NCBI GenBank assembly: GCA_964553375.1
Contig: CAZKKN010000056.1
Coordinates: 1-10,330 of the forward strand
Reading direction: 5' to 3'
From: UBA9715 sp964553375
Lineage (GTDB): Bacteria > Actinomycetota > Coriobacteriia > Coriobacteriales > Eggerthellaceae
DNA length: 10,330 bases
A program made the position numbers and the translations under genes. This document shows, in pieces, positions 1 to 6,916 of the stretch. Below the pieces are notes generated by a model that saw only the letters and a program-made list of their open reading frames with translations, had not been told where the DNA came from and did not search any database. Positions within the stretch are counted from its first letter, which is position 1. Each line of letters begins with the position of its first letter.

Positions 1-545
<545 letters not shown>

Positions 546-548
546 CCG

Positions 549-2846
549 GTGGCATTGGAATTCTTTGCAAGCTGCCTTGCCGGTTCGGAAGCGCTGCTTG
601 CCAAAGAACTCAAAACCTTGGGAATCACCCGCGTGCGCCCTCTTAATGGGGGCGTCGCGTTTTTCGGCGAGGCTGAAGACGGCTATCGGGCCTGCCTTTG
701 GTCGCGTCTGGCCTCTCGCATCCTTTTGGTGATCGCCCGCGTCGATGCGCCCGATGCCGATGGGCTCTATGAGGGGATCCGGGGTGTGGCTTGGGAGGAT
801 GTCCTTGCTCCTGGTGCCACTTTCGCCGTGCGCGCCCACGGCACCAATGCGCAGCTGCGCAATACCCGTTTCATCGCCCTGAAAGCCAAAGATGCCCTGG
901 TTGACCGCATGCGCGACCAGGACCGTGAGCGTCCGGTGGTGGATGCGGCGAATCCCCGAGCCTCGGTTGACCTGCGTCTGCATGATCAGAAGGCCACGGT
1001 GTCCTTGGATTTCTCGGGGGCGGCGCTCCATCATCGGGGCTATTTGTTCCCTGACAGCCGGGAGAATGCGTCCTTCGATTGCGCGGTGGCTGCAGCGGCT
1101 TTGGCTTCGGCCGGTTGGTCGAAGGAGTCCCACGGTTCCTGGGCTTTGGTGGACCCGCTTTGCGATCAGGGCATCTTGCTGATCGAGGCTGTATCGGTGC
1201 TTTGCGATCAAGCGCCGGGCCTGTTGCGGGACCGGTGGGGTTTCACCGGTTGGGCGCAGTTCGACGAAACCGTTTGGTCTGCCTTGGTGACGGCTGCCAA
1301 GGAGCGCTTCCAAGCAGGGCTGAAAGCCCTGGGAACCGCTTGCGGTTCAGCCAAGGATGGTCAATGCCCCAACCGCTTCATCGGCCTCTCCACTTCCTCT
1401 CCCGCTATCGCCCTTGCCCGCAAGCATGTGCGCCGCGCAGGGTTGCGCTCCCTTATAAGCATCGAGATAGGGGACAGCCAAGCGGCCGGTTCTGCGGTGG
1501 TTCGCGCCCGCGCGACCCAAGGCGCCCTGAGCTCCTCCGACGACAGGCGAGCCATTCCGTGCTGCGTTGCCGCGAACCTCGCTGCGGATCGTCGCCATGA
1601 CGCAGCTGCTCTTCTGCGGGCCGATGAGGCATCCTTCCTCGAAGCCTGCAAAGCCGCCGCCCAGCCAGAGGAGTGCCTTTTCATCGCCATTGACGGCCCC
1701 GACCTCGTTTTGCGTTTCCCTGAGGATGCCCATCGCGGGTTCGCATTCGGGCGCGAGCGGGCCCAAGCGGTCGTTGACCTGTTTTCCGCAGCACCCCAGG
1801 AAAGCCCGGTCATACAGATAATAGACCTGGAAAGCGGCCAGAGCCGGGATTTGGAAGTCTACGATGCTACGGCAAGCCAATTCGCTGCGCGCCTTCGCAA
1901 GGTGTTCAAGGAGCGGCGCCGCCAAGCGGCCCGCGAAGGCGTGAGCTGCTTTCGCATTTACGATGCCGACCTTCCGGAATACGCCGTTGCCATCGATTGG
2001 TACAGCGGTGCGGGAGGCGCCAAGGGCAATGCCTACCTCTCCATCGCTGAATATGCCGCTCCGGCTTCGGTGGACGCGGACCGGGCTCGGCGGCGCTTTG
2101 CTGATGTTCTGGCCATAGCACCGGTGGTGTGCGGTTTGCGCCCCGATCACGTGTTCTCCAAGCGCCGGGAGCGCGCCAAAGGCGGTGCCCAATACCGGTC
2201 CGACCAGGGAAGGTCCTATGTGACCACCGTGGAGGAGTCCGGCCATCTCTTCGAGGTGGATCTGGCCCGCCGTCTGGACACCGGCTTGTTTCTCGATCAT
2301 CGCCTCACGCGGCAGCTGGTGGGCGACAAAGCCCAAGATAGGGATTTTCTCAACCTGTTCGCCTACACCGGCTCTGCGAGCGTCTATGCTGCTGCCGGTG
2401 GCGCTCGCTCCACCACCACGGTGGACCTGTCCCAACCTTACATCGATTGGGCCAAGCGCAACATGGAGAACAACCGGTTCACCGGCGATGCCCACCGCTT
2501 CTGCAAGGCCGATGTGTTGCAGTGGATCACCCAGGAGCGGCGCAGTAAGCGGCGCTACGACCTCATTTTCGTGGATCCGCCCACGTTTTCCAACTCCAAG
2601 GCCATGGGCAAGAAAACCTGGGATGTCCAGCGCGACCATGCCGAGCTGCTCATCGGCGTGGTGCACCTGCTGCGTCCGGAAGGCGAGGCCATCTTCTCGT
2701 GCAACCTGCGCAGCTTCAAGCCCGATACGGAGAAACTCGCGCGCTACGGGGTGGCAATCGAGGACATCTCGGAGCAGACCATCCCCTTCGATTTCCTGCG
2801 TACACCCAACATCCATCGCTGCTATCGCGTTTGGCGCCGGAAGTGA
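549..2846 (+). CDS. rlmL: RlmK/RlmL-type bifunctional 23S rRNA methyltransferase; RlmL half looks catalytically dead
   Basis: In E. coli the fused RlmKL enzyme makes m2G2445 (RlmL half) and m7G2069 (RlmK half) in 23S rRNA. The 765 residues are a little longer than the roughly 700 of E. coli. The N-terminus (residues 1-170) resembles the RlmL ferredoxin-like/THUMP RNA-binding part (SCLAGSEALLAKEL, LWSRLASRIL, LDFSGAALHHRGY). The N2-methyltransferase core after it is recognisable (RWGFTGWAQFDE) but altered: the expected DPMCGSGT SAM loop reads DPLCDQGI (202-209), the motif II acidic residues are gone (GLSTSS, 279-284), and the expected NPPYGERL is replaced by AANLAADR near 341-348. The RlmK half is intact: CFRIYDADLPEYAVAIDWY, LDTGLFLDHR (576-585), NLFAYTGSAS (602-611) and DPPTFSNSK (676-684). 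The start is GTG at 549 with GGAGG at 536-540, 8 bases upstream, in the tail of rpoD. The RlmK assignment is strong; loss of RlmL activity is inferred from motifs recalled from the E. coli protein. Confidence 0.93.
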   Translation: MALEFFASCLAGSEALLAKELKTLGITRVRPLNGGVAFFGEAEDGYRACLWSRLASRILLVIARVDAPDADGLYEGIRGVAWEDVLAPGATFAVRAHGTNAQLRNTRFIALKAKDALVDRMRDQDRERPVVDAANPRASVDLRLHDQKATVSLDFSGAALHHRGYLFPDSRENASFDCAVAAAALASAGWSKESHGSWALVDPLCDQGILLIEAVSVLCDQAPGLLRDRWGFTGWAQFDETVWSALVTAAKERFQAGLKALGTACGSAKDGQCPNRFIGLSTSSPAIALARKHVRRAGLRSLISIEIGDSQAAGSAVVRARATQGALSSSDDRRAIPCCVAANLAADRRHDAAALLRADEASFLEACKAAAQPEECLFIAIDGPDLVLRFPEDAHRGFAFGRERAQAVVDLFSAAPQESPVIQIIDLESGQSRDLEVYDATASQFAARLRKVFKERRRQAAREGVSCFRIYDADLPEYAVAIDWYSGAGGAKGNAYLSIAEYAAPASVDADRARRRFADVLAIAPVVCGLRPDHVFSKRRERAKGGAQYRSDQGRSYVTTVEESGHLFEVDLARRLDTGLFLDHRLTRQLVGDKAQDRDFLNLFAYTGSASVYAAAGGARSTTTVDLSQPYIDWAKRNMENNRFTGDAHRFCKADVLQWITQERRSKRRYDLIFVDPPTFSNSKAMGKKTWDVQRDHAELLIGVVHLLRPEGEAIFSCNLRSFKPDTEKLARYGVAIEDISEQTIPFDFLRTPNIHRCYRVWRRK

Positions 2847-2870
2847 GTGCGCGCGGCAACGTGTGCGCCT

Positions 2871-2914
2871 ATGCCAGCCCGCGGCCATGCCGGCGCGTTC
2901 GGTCATGCTGGCAT
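2871..2914. repeat. Inverted repeat / possible RNA hairpin after rlmKL
   Basis: ATGCCAGC (2871-2878) is the perfect complement of GCTGGCAT (2907-2914), 28 bases apart. A second related arm, CATGCCGG at 2886-2893, can pair with CTGGCATG (2908-2915) with one G-T wobble, so two mutually exclusive hairpins are possible. No T-run follows, so it is not a standard intrinsic terminator. It may be a transcript-end structure for the rpoD-rlmKL message or simply GC-rich spacer. Confidence 0.3.
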
Positions 2915-2954
2915 GTCATGCGTACCTGTAGTAAGTCAATGATTGCGTAACGTC

Positions 2955-2978
2955 CCAAGCCCACCCTTGGGGCTTTGG
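2955..2978 (+). terminator. GC-rich hairpin, possible weak terminator or promoter-overlapping operator
   Basis: CCAAGCCC (2955-2962) pairs with GGGCTTTGG (2970-2978), leaving one bulged T at 2976 and a 7-base loop. An alternative pairing is CCCAAG (2954-2959) with CTTGGG (2966-2971). Only a weak pyrimidine-rich stretch follows (ATCTTCC). It could end the rlmKL transcript, or it could be an operator, because it sits where the -35 region of the next gene would lie. Confidence 0.3.
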
Positions 2979-2980
2979 AC

Positions 2981-2986
2981 TACAAT
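2981..2986 (+). promoter_or_regulatory. Candidate -10 box for the 141-residue hypothetical gene
   Basis: TACAAT at 2981-2986 differs from the TATAAT consensus at one position. It would start transcription near 2993, leaving a leader of about 20 bases that contains the AAGGAGG ribosome site at 3001-3007. No convincing -35 box is seen 16-18 bases upstream, where the hairpin lies. Confidence 0.35.
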
Positions 2987-3012
2987 CTTCCTAAACGACG
3001 AAGGAGGATCCC

Positions 3013-3438
3013 ATGGCCGATATGCCTGGTTTCACCTATAACCCGGGAACCGATGCAGGGGCTGGCGCCGCACCTCAGCCCAGCCAGCTTTTCGCTTGGC
3101 AGATCTGCCTGGCCCATCTGGATGAAGGCACCCTGGAAGATGCGGATAATTATGCCGACTATGCCATAAACCGCGACCGCATCACCCAGGCGCTCGGCGT
3201 GGGTATGGCCAGCGGACAGAATGCCTTTCCCCTGGGTGATCAGATGTTCGTTGTGGCAGTGAGCATCCAGGAAAACGGCCAGATACGCCTGATAGACTCG
3301 GGGTATCCGGGCTACAACGAAGTGGCGCTCGTCATAGCTGAAGCCCTGCTCCAGGGCCAAGACCATGGCATGGTGGCGCAGTTGCCCAACGGCAAGCTCG
3401 TTCCCTTCACTCCACCAACAGATGCAGAACGGTTATAA
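3013..3438 (+). CDS. Hypothetical protein, 141 residues, family not recognised
   Basis: I do not recognise this protein. The gene is well supported: ATG at 3013 follows a perfect AAGGAGG (3001-3007) with a 5-base spacer, and it ends with TAA at 3436-3438. The product is small, soluble-looking and acidic overall, with no signal peptide or membrane segment. After a Gly/Ala/Pro-rich start (about residues 1-25) comes an Asp/Glu-rich helical stretch (LAHLDEGTLEDADNYADYAI). An alternating hydrophobic segment with the look of beta strands follows (QMFVVAVSIQENGQIRLIDS), then a helix (EVALVIAEALLQG). It stands alone between rlmKL and the tRNA, with a candidate promoter of its own, and the tRNA's -10 box lies only 5 bases after its stop. 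Its base composition matches its neighbours, so nothing suggests recent transfer. No function is proposed. Confidence 0.85.
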   Translation: MADMPGFTYNPGTDAGAGAAPQPSQLFAWQICLAHLDEGTLEDADNYADYAINRDRITQALGVGMASGQNAFPLGDQMFVVAVSIQENGQIRLIDSGYPGYNEVALVIAEALLQGQDHGMVAQLPNGKLVPFTPPTDAERL

Positions 3439-3440
3439 CG

Positions 3441-3449
3441 TGCTAGAAT
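3441..3449 (+). promoter_or_regulatory. Candidate extended -10 promoter for the tRNA gene
   Basis: TGCTAGAAT is an extended -10 (TG, one base, then TAGAAT at 3444-3449). Initiation near 3456 would leave about 20 bases before the mature tRNA 5' end at 3478, a normal leader for RNase P processing. No clear -35 box is visible, which fits the extended -10 class. Confidence 0.45.
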
Positions 3450-3477
3450 AGTCGGGCGCGTTTTGCGCATCCCGGAT

Positions 3478-3552
3478 GGGCCTATAGCTCAACGGTGGAG
3501 CAGAGGACTCATAATCCTTTGGTTGCAGGTTCGAATCCTGCTGGGCCCACCA
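3478..3552 (+). tRNA. tRNA with CAT anticodon: tRNA-Met or lysidine-type tRNA-Ile2
   Basis: A complete 75-base cloverleaf can be folded by eye. The acceptor stem is GGGCCTA with TGGGCCC (one G-T pair), followed by discriminator A and an encoded CCA (3550-3552). The D stem is GCTC/GAGC, the anticodon stem GAGGA/TCCTT with loop CTCATAA and anticodon CAT, and the T stem GCAGG/CCTGC with loop TTCGAAT. The variable loop is five bases. The sequence does not look like an initiator: the first acceptor pair is G-C and the anticodon stem lacks the three G-C pairs. CAT tRNAs may be elongator Met or Ile2, in which TilS converts C34 to lysidine to read AUA. Here pairs 4-69 and 5-68 are both C-G, a feature associated with E. 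coli Ile2 recognition, and the loop and variable region resemble E. coli Ile2. The choice stays open. Confidence 0.95.
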
Positions 3553-3561
3553 TGTAATACC

Positions 3562-3596
3562 AGGTCAGACATGTAAATTGTCTGGCCTTGCTTTTG
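3562..3596 (+). terminator. Intrinsic terminator of the tRNA gene
   Basis: AGGTCAGAC (3562-3570) pairs with GTCTGGCCT (3580-3588) over 9 bases with one G-T pair, around a 9-base loop, and is followed by the T-rich TGCTTTTG. It begins 10 bases after the tRNA CCA, so the tRNA is probably a single-gene transcript. Confidence 0.7.
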
Positions 3597-3657
3597 TAAT
3601 GGCCAAGATCGGCGGCCGCGTCAGTTCCCGTCGCTGTTATTCTCCGATTCTCATTAC

Positions 3658-3816
3658 GCTGTGGTCAAAAATTCCAGTTATTCGCGCTTTTGAATGCCGG
3701 AAGGGCGCCATATGGAGATAACCTATGGCAAAACCCCAGGTCGCAGATTTTGTCACGGAGCCAGATGGTCCGAGACGAGATGAAAAGCGCGAATAACTGG
3801 AATTTTTGACCACAGC
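3658..3816. mobile_element. MITE-like element with perfect 34-bp terminal inverted repeats
   Basis: The arms at 3658-3691 and 3783-3816 are perfect reverse complements over 34 bases; the left arm begins GCTGTGGTCAAAAATTCC. They enclose 91 bases, making a 159-bp unit. The AT-rich arms contrast with the surrounding GC-rich DNA. Inside is an ATG at 3725 preceded by GGAG (3714-3717). It opens a 23-codon frame that ends at TAA 3794-3796, inside the right arm, and its product starts MAKPQVADFV. This could be a relic transposase start or chance. No target-site duplication is evident (CATTAC on the left, ACACGC on the right). The size and arms fit a non-autonomous miniature inverted-repeat element, or IS ends after internal deletion. 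The flanks, 3597-3657 and 3817-3919, hold nothing else I can identify, so the 367-base gap between the tRNA and corA contains only a terminator and this element. Confidence 0.6.
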
Positions 3817-3919
3817 ACACGCGCAGTGTCGGGTTAGGCGGACTTATGCGACATTGCGGCGTCTGTGCACGGCGCCGAAAGCTTGGTTTGCAGTTTCTGC
3901 AGGCCGCCAGACCGGCTTC

Positions 3920-4876
3920 CTATTTCAGGAAGCGGCCGTTGCGCAAGATGACGATGGCCACGCCGCATAGCACCAGGGCGAGGATCACCGGCATCCACCA
4001 CCAGCTGACAAACGGCATACCCTCCACGTTCATGCCATAGAAGCTGAATACGATGGTGGGGATCGCAAGCACCAGGGTGATGATGGTCAAGGTGCGCATG
4101 GTGAAGTTCAGATTGTTGGAGATCACGCTGCTGAACGTATCGGTGATGCCGTTCAAGATGCTCGTATAGATGCCGCACATCTCAACGGCCTGGCGAATCT
4201 CGATCATCACGTCATCGAGCAGCTCGCGGTCGTCCTCGTAGATATCAAGCATGCGTCCGGTGCCGATGCGCGAGGCGGTGGACTCAAGACCTTGAAGCGA
4301 CGTGGAGAAATACACGAGGGACTTTTCCAAACCCAACATCTTCATGAGCTCGTCGTTGCGCATGGAGCGTCGCAGCGTGCGCTCGTATTCACGGATCTGG
4401 CGGTTGATGGAGCGCAGGCACACCAGGTAGCGCTGGGTGATGCGCAAAAGCATCTGCAGCAGGAATCGGGTGCGGCGGTCGGTATACACGTTGCGATAGC
4501 GGCTGTGAGCGAAGTCGGCCATGGTGTCGTTGCGCCGGAGGCTCAAAGTGACGAAATACTCCCGTTCCGGCACGAACACGAAGGAAAGCGGGTGGGTGTC
4601 GTATTGCACGATGGAGGTGTCCACCTTCTCGCTTTCGTCTTCCACGAACGGGCAGTCAACGATGACCAGCACCTGACCGGTGTCTTCGTCCATGTCGATA
4701 TGCGCGGTCTCCTCGTCGTCGAAGGCGGCCTGCACGAATTCGGGCACGATGAGCAGCTCCTGGCTCAACCAGAGGCGCTCCTCGGCCGTGGGCTCCAGGA
4801 CATCCACCCAGCATCCGGGTTCCATCTCCTGGATCTTCTGCACTTTGCCGTTCTCTGACTTGAAAAACGAAATCAT
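3920..4876 (-). CDS. corA: CorA-family magnesium/cobalt transport protein
   Basis: CorA proteins are pentameric inner-membrane channels for Mg2+ and Co2+ uptake. With the ATG at 4876 the product has 318 residues, the usual CorA length. It starts MISFFKSENGKVQKIQEMEPGC, typical of Gram-positive CorA. A soluble acidic domain follows (FVQAAFDDEETAHIDMDED, VLVIVDCPFVEDESEKVDTS), then a long stalk helix (about 160-255). Two C-terminal membrane segments, about 262-281 and 292-311, bracket the family signature GMN at residues 281-283 (FYGMNVEG). The short basic tail RNGRFLK faces the cytoplasm. The frame extends 54 codons upstream to an ATG at 5038, but that stretch has no CorA similarity, covers a perfect TATAAT box and would overlap the ribosome site of the divergent gene, so it is rejected. 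The Shine-Dalgarno at the chosen start is weak (AGCAGG). The stop TAG lies in a small GCTTCC/GGAAGC hairpin with no T-run. Confidence 0.95.
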   Translation of the reverse strand: MISFFKSENGKVQKIQEMEPGCWVDVLEPTAEERLWLSQELLIVPEFVQAAFDDEETAHIDMDEDTGQVLVIVDCPFVEDESEKVDTSIVQYDTHPLSFVFVPEREYFVTLSLRRNDTMADFAHSRYRNVYTDRRTRFLLQMLLRITQRYLVCLRSINRQIREYERTLRRSMRNDELMKMLGLEKSLVYFSTSLQGLESTASRIGTGRMLDIYEDDRELLDDVMIEIRQAVEMCGIYTSILNGITDTFSSVISNNLNFTMRTLTIITLVLAIPTIVFSFYGMNVEGMPFVSWWWMPVILALVLCGVAIVILRNGRFLK

Positions 4877-4918
4877 GGTATTGGAACCTGCTTCTATAAA
4901 ACTTGGAACTCCGATGGT

Positions 4919-4924
4919 ATTATA
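4919..4924 (-). promoter_or_regulatory. Candidate -10 box of corA
   Basis: The minus strand reads TATAAT here, a perfect -10 match. Transcription would start near 4912 and give a leader of about 36 bases. The hexamer 17 bases upstream (CCCGGT) is a poor -35. In the leader, GTTCCAA occurs twice, which may be chance. Between this box and the divergent gene at 5041 no clear plus-strand promoter is seen. Confidence 0.45.
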
Positions 4925-5040
4925 GCTTTGCGAAGAAGAAAACCGGGCCTTAAGCTGCGACTTTCCTGAATCTATGGAATTCACCGCCCCAAGAGGGCGA
5001 TGAGCGGCGCAAGGTATCGAGCGTCCAAGGGAGGACATCC

Positions 5041-5739
5041 ATGGAGAAAGCCACCTTCCATAAACTATCTTACGGCCTGTTCATCGTGAGCGCCACCGAG
5101 GCCGATGGGCGCCTTGTGGGCTGCGTTGCCAATACCTTCCAGCAGGTGGGAAGCGATCCGCTTATGGCGTGCGTCTCCCTTAATAAGGACAATGTGACAA
5201 CACAGGCCATCCACCAGACCGGTCGCTTCGAGGTGTCGGTGCTCACCACCAGCGCCGATATGCAGCTCATCGGCACCTTCGGTTTCAAGTCCAGCCACGA
5301 TGTGGACAAGTACGCAGATGTCTCCTATGCCCTGGACGATGCAGGGGTGCCGTACATCACCGAGCACACCAATGCCCACTTCCTGGTGGAGGTGCAAGAC
5401 ACCTTGGATGTGGGGTCTCATGTGGTCTTCATCGGGTGCATCAAGGACGCGGCCGTGCTCTCGGACGAAGAGTCTCTGACCTATGCCTACTACCACAGCG
5501 TGCTGCGGGGCAAAACGCCGCCTAAGGCCGTGAGTTATCAGAAGGAAGAAAACGATGCGGCAGTGGAGGCCATCGTAGATGCGGTGGAAGCCTCTGCGAC
5601 AGAGCAGGGGGCCCCGCCGAAGTATGGATGGCGCTGCCTCATCTGCGGGTTCGTGATCGAAGTGGACGAGTTGCCCGACGACTTCGTATGCCCGGTCTGC
5701 GGCGTGGGCAAGGATATGTTCGAGCGCTTCGAACTCTAA
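5041..5739 (+). CDS. Flavin reductase-like FMN protein fused to rubredoxin (high-molecular-weight rubredoxin type)
   Basis: Residues 1 to about 160 form an FMN-binding split-barrel domain of the flavin reductase-like family (KLSYGLFIVSATEADGRLVG, ANTFQQVGSDPLMACVSLNK, TGRFEVSVL, GTFGFKSSHDVDKY). A Glu/Ala-rich linker (about 165-194) leads to a compact rubredoxin domain. There, four cysteines, C199 and C202 (CLICG) and C217 and C220 (CPVCG), should bind one iron, with the classic LPDDFVCPVCGVGKDMFE ending. This domain order is that of the high-molecular-weight rubredoxin (Hrb) of Moorella, an electron carrier between NAD(P)H and flavodiiron proteins that reduce O2 or NO. A role in oxidative or nitrosative stress defence is inferred; no flavodiiron gene is in the window. 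The ATG at 5041 has AAGGGAGG (5027-5034) with a 6-base spacer. The gene is cytoplasmic and divergent from corA. After its stop, 75 bases separate it from the convergent deacetylase gene; this spacer has several short GC-rich inverted repeats but no T-run terminator. Confidence 0.92.
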   Translation: MEKATFHKLSYGLFIVSATEADGRLVGCVANTFQQVGSDPLMACVSLNKDNVTTQAIHQTGRFEVSVLTTSADMQLIGTFGFKSSHDVDKYADVSYALDDAGVPYITEHTNAHFLVEVQDTLDVGSHVVFIGCIKDAAVLSDEESLTYAYYHSVLRGKTPPKAVSYQKEENDAAVEAIVDAVEASATEQGAPPKYGWRCLICGFVIEVDELPDDFVCPVCGVGKDMFERFEL

Positions 5740-5814
5740 GGCTGCGCTGCGCTACCAACGCTTGCCAGCGCTTATGTGCGGGGCCCAGGCGTGCGGACGC
5801 ACCGGCGCGGAGCG

Positions 5815-6858
5815 CTAATTCAAGATGCCGTGGTGGCACACCAAGCTTGAGCGGTCCAAAGCCTCGAAGCTATAGCCCAGGTCTTGGTAATGCTCGATTA
5901 TCGCTGGAAGCGCCTCTACGGTTGTAGCTTTGGTTGCGGAATCGTGGCAAAGAAGCACGATGTTCTCCGCATCCACCGGCTCGGTGCCATAACCCACGAG
6001 TTCCTCGGCGCTGTGGTCGTCGCCATCGCCCACCGAGAGGTTCCAATCCCAATACTGATAGCCGCGCTGTTGAACGGCTTCGGCAAGCTCGGACATGATG
6101 CCGCCGTAGTATTCGGCCGAGATCTCGTTGGAGGATCCGCCGGGGAAGCGGATGAAGCAAGGTACGAACCCGATCTGCTCCTTCACCACTTGGCCGATGG
6201 CATCCAGATCCGCGAAGTAGTTATCCGGCGAGGCGTAGACCTCAGCGTAGTTATGGCTGTAGGTGTGCATGCCGATGGTGTGGCCGCGCTTGAACGCCTC
6301 AGCGATCATGGGATAGTAATCGGGATTGTGGCCCACAACGAAGAAAGTGGCCTTGGCGTTGTAGCGATCGAGGATGTCGAGCACCGCCTGGGTATTCTCC
6401 GAAGGGCCGTCATCTATGGTCAGATACACCGTCTTGCGTCCATTGCTGGTATAGGACCAATCGGTGCGCTCGGGGTCCACTGCGAAATCCGCCGCTCGGT
6501 CAACGGTGGGCGTAGGTGCGGGATCGGCAGCTGTCTGCGATGACGCGGACGTGCCGGTCGGTGCGGCTTCAGCAGAGGCGGCCACGGCCTGCTGAACCCC
6601 AGGGGTGGCTCGCTCCAAGGCCGGTTTAGCCTTCTGAACTGCGATGAAGGCGCCCACTCCCAAAATGGCGATAACGATCAACACCACAGCTATGACGTAG
6701 TAAACCTCCCAGCGGATCTTGCGTGCCGGAGCCTCCAATTGGATGTTGCGGCCCGAGAGGTTTTGGCCATAGCGAAGGGAGGCTTCGGGCCTCGGGCGCG
6801 AAGCCGGCCGCGGGCTGGAAGCGCGGTGAGAACGGGTATGTGGACGTCGCTCGTTCAT
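5815..6858 (-). CDS. Membrane-anchored polysaccharide deacetylase (CE4 / NodB domain)
   Basis: The 347-residue protein should remove N-acetyl groups from a surface sugar polymer, probably peptidoglycan GlcNAc; the substrate is inferred. Residues 1-49 are an Arg/Ser/Pro-rich cytoplasmic tail, 51-74 a single membrane anchor (VYYVIAVVLIVIAILGVGAF), and 78-135 an Ala/Pro/Thr linker, giving an N-in, C-out type II protein. The CE4 domain has all the usual motifs: TIDDGP with D149 and D150, HTYSH with metal ligands H198 and H202, RFPGG with R237, DWN at 271-273, and LCHDS with H305. RFPGG differs slightly from the more common RPP-type motif 3. The ATG at 6858 has only a weak ribosome site (TCAGGT). 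It lies 58 bases downstream of the lipid kinase on the same strand, so they are probably one operon, which joins membrane-lipid recycling with wall modification. It ends with TAG facing the rubredoxin gene. Confidence 0.93.
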   Translation of the reverse strand: MNERRPHTRSHRASSPRPASRPRPEASLRYGQNLSGRNIQLEAPARKIRWEVYYVIAVVLIVIAILGVGAFIAVQKAKPALERATPGVQQAVAASAEAAPTGTSASSQTAADPAPTPTVDRAADFAVDPERTDWSYTSNGRKTVYLTIDDGPSENTQAVLDILDRYNAKATFFVVGHNPDYYPMIAEAFKRGHTIGMHTYSHNYAEVYASPDNYFADLDAIGQVVKEQIGFVPCFIRFPGGSSNEISAEYYGGIMSELAEAVQQRGYQYWDWNLSVGDGDDHSAEELVGYGTEPVDAENIVLLCHDSATKATTVEALPAIIEHYQDLGYSFEALDRSSLVCHHGILN

Positions 6859-6916
6859 TTCTATAACCTGAAAGGTCGTACCAGCATAGCGCTCGATTCC
6901 CCGTTCGCGCCGTTAT

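Noticed and set aside
1347..2906. A 519-codon open frame on the minus strand opposite rlmKL
   Set aside because: It is antisense to a gene with clear family motifs. Long empty antisense frames are expected in GC-rich DNA, and the translation shows no recognisable domain.
3427..3437. GAACGGTTATA occurs both before the tRNA and before the C39-like gene (9009-9020)
   Set aside because: The first copy is the coding end of the unknown gene, and two copies of 11 bases are too few to call a motif.
3646..3830. Target-site duplication flanking the inverted-repeat element
   Set aside because: The bases next to the two arms do not match in direct orientation at any length from 2 to 9.
3915..3933. GCTTCC/GGAAGC hairpin at the corA stop as a terminator
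   Set aside because: The stem is only 6 bp, overlaps the stop codon and has no T-run on the minus strand.
4877..5038. N-terminal extension of CorA to the ATG at 5038
   Set aside because: The extra 54 residues lack CorA similarity, include a perfect TATAAT on the coding strand and run over the ribosome site of the divergent gene.
5740..5814. Bidirectional terminator between the convergent genes
   Set aside because: Several short GC-rich inverted repeats exist (for example GTGCG/CGCAC at 5791-5802), but none has a T-tract on either strand.
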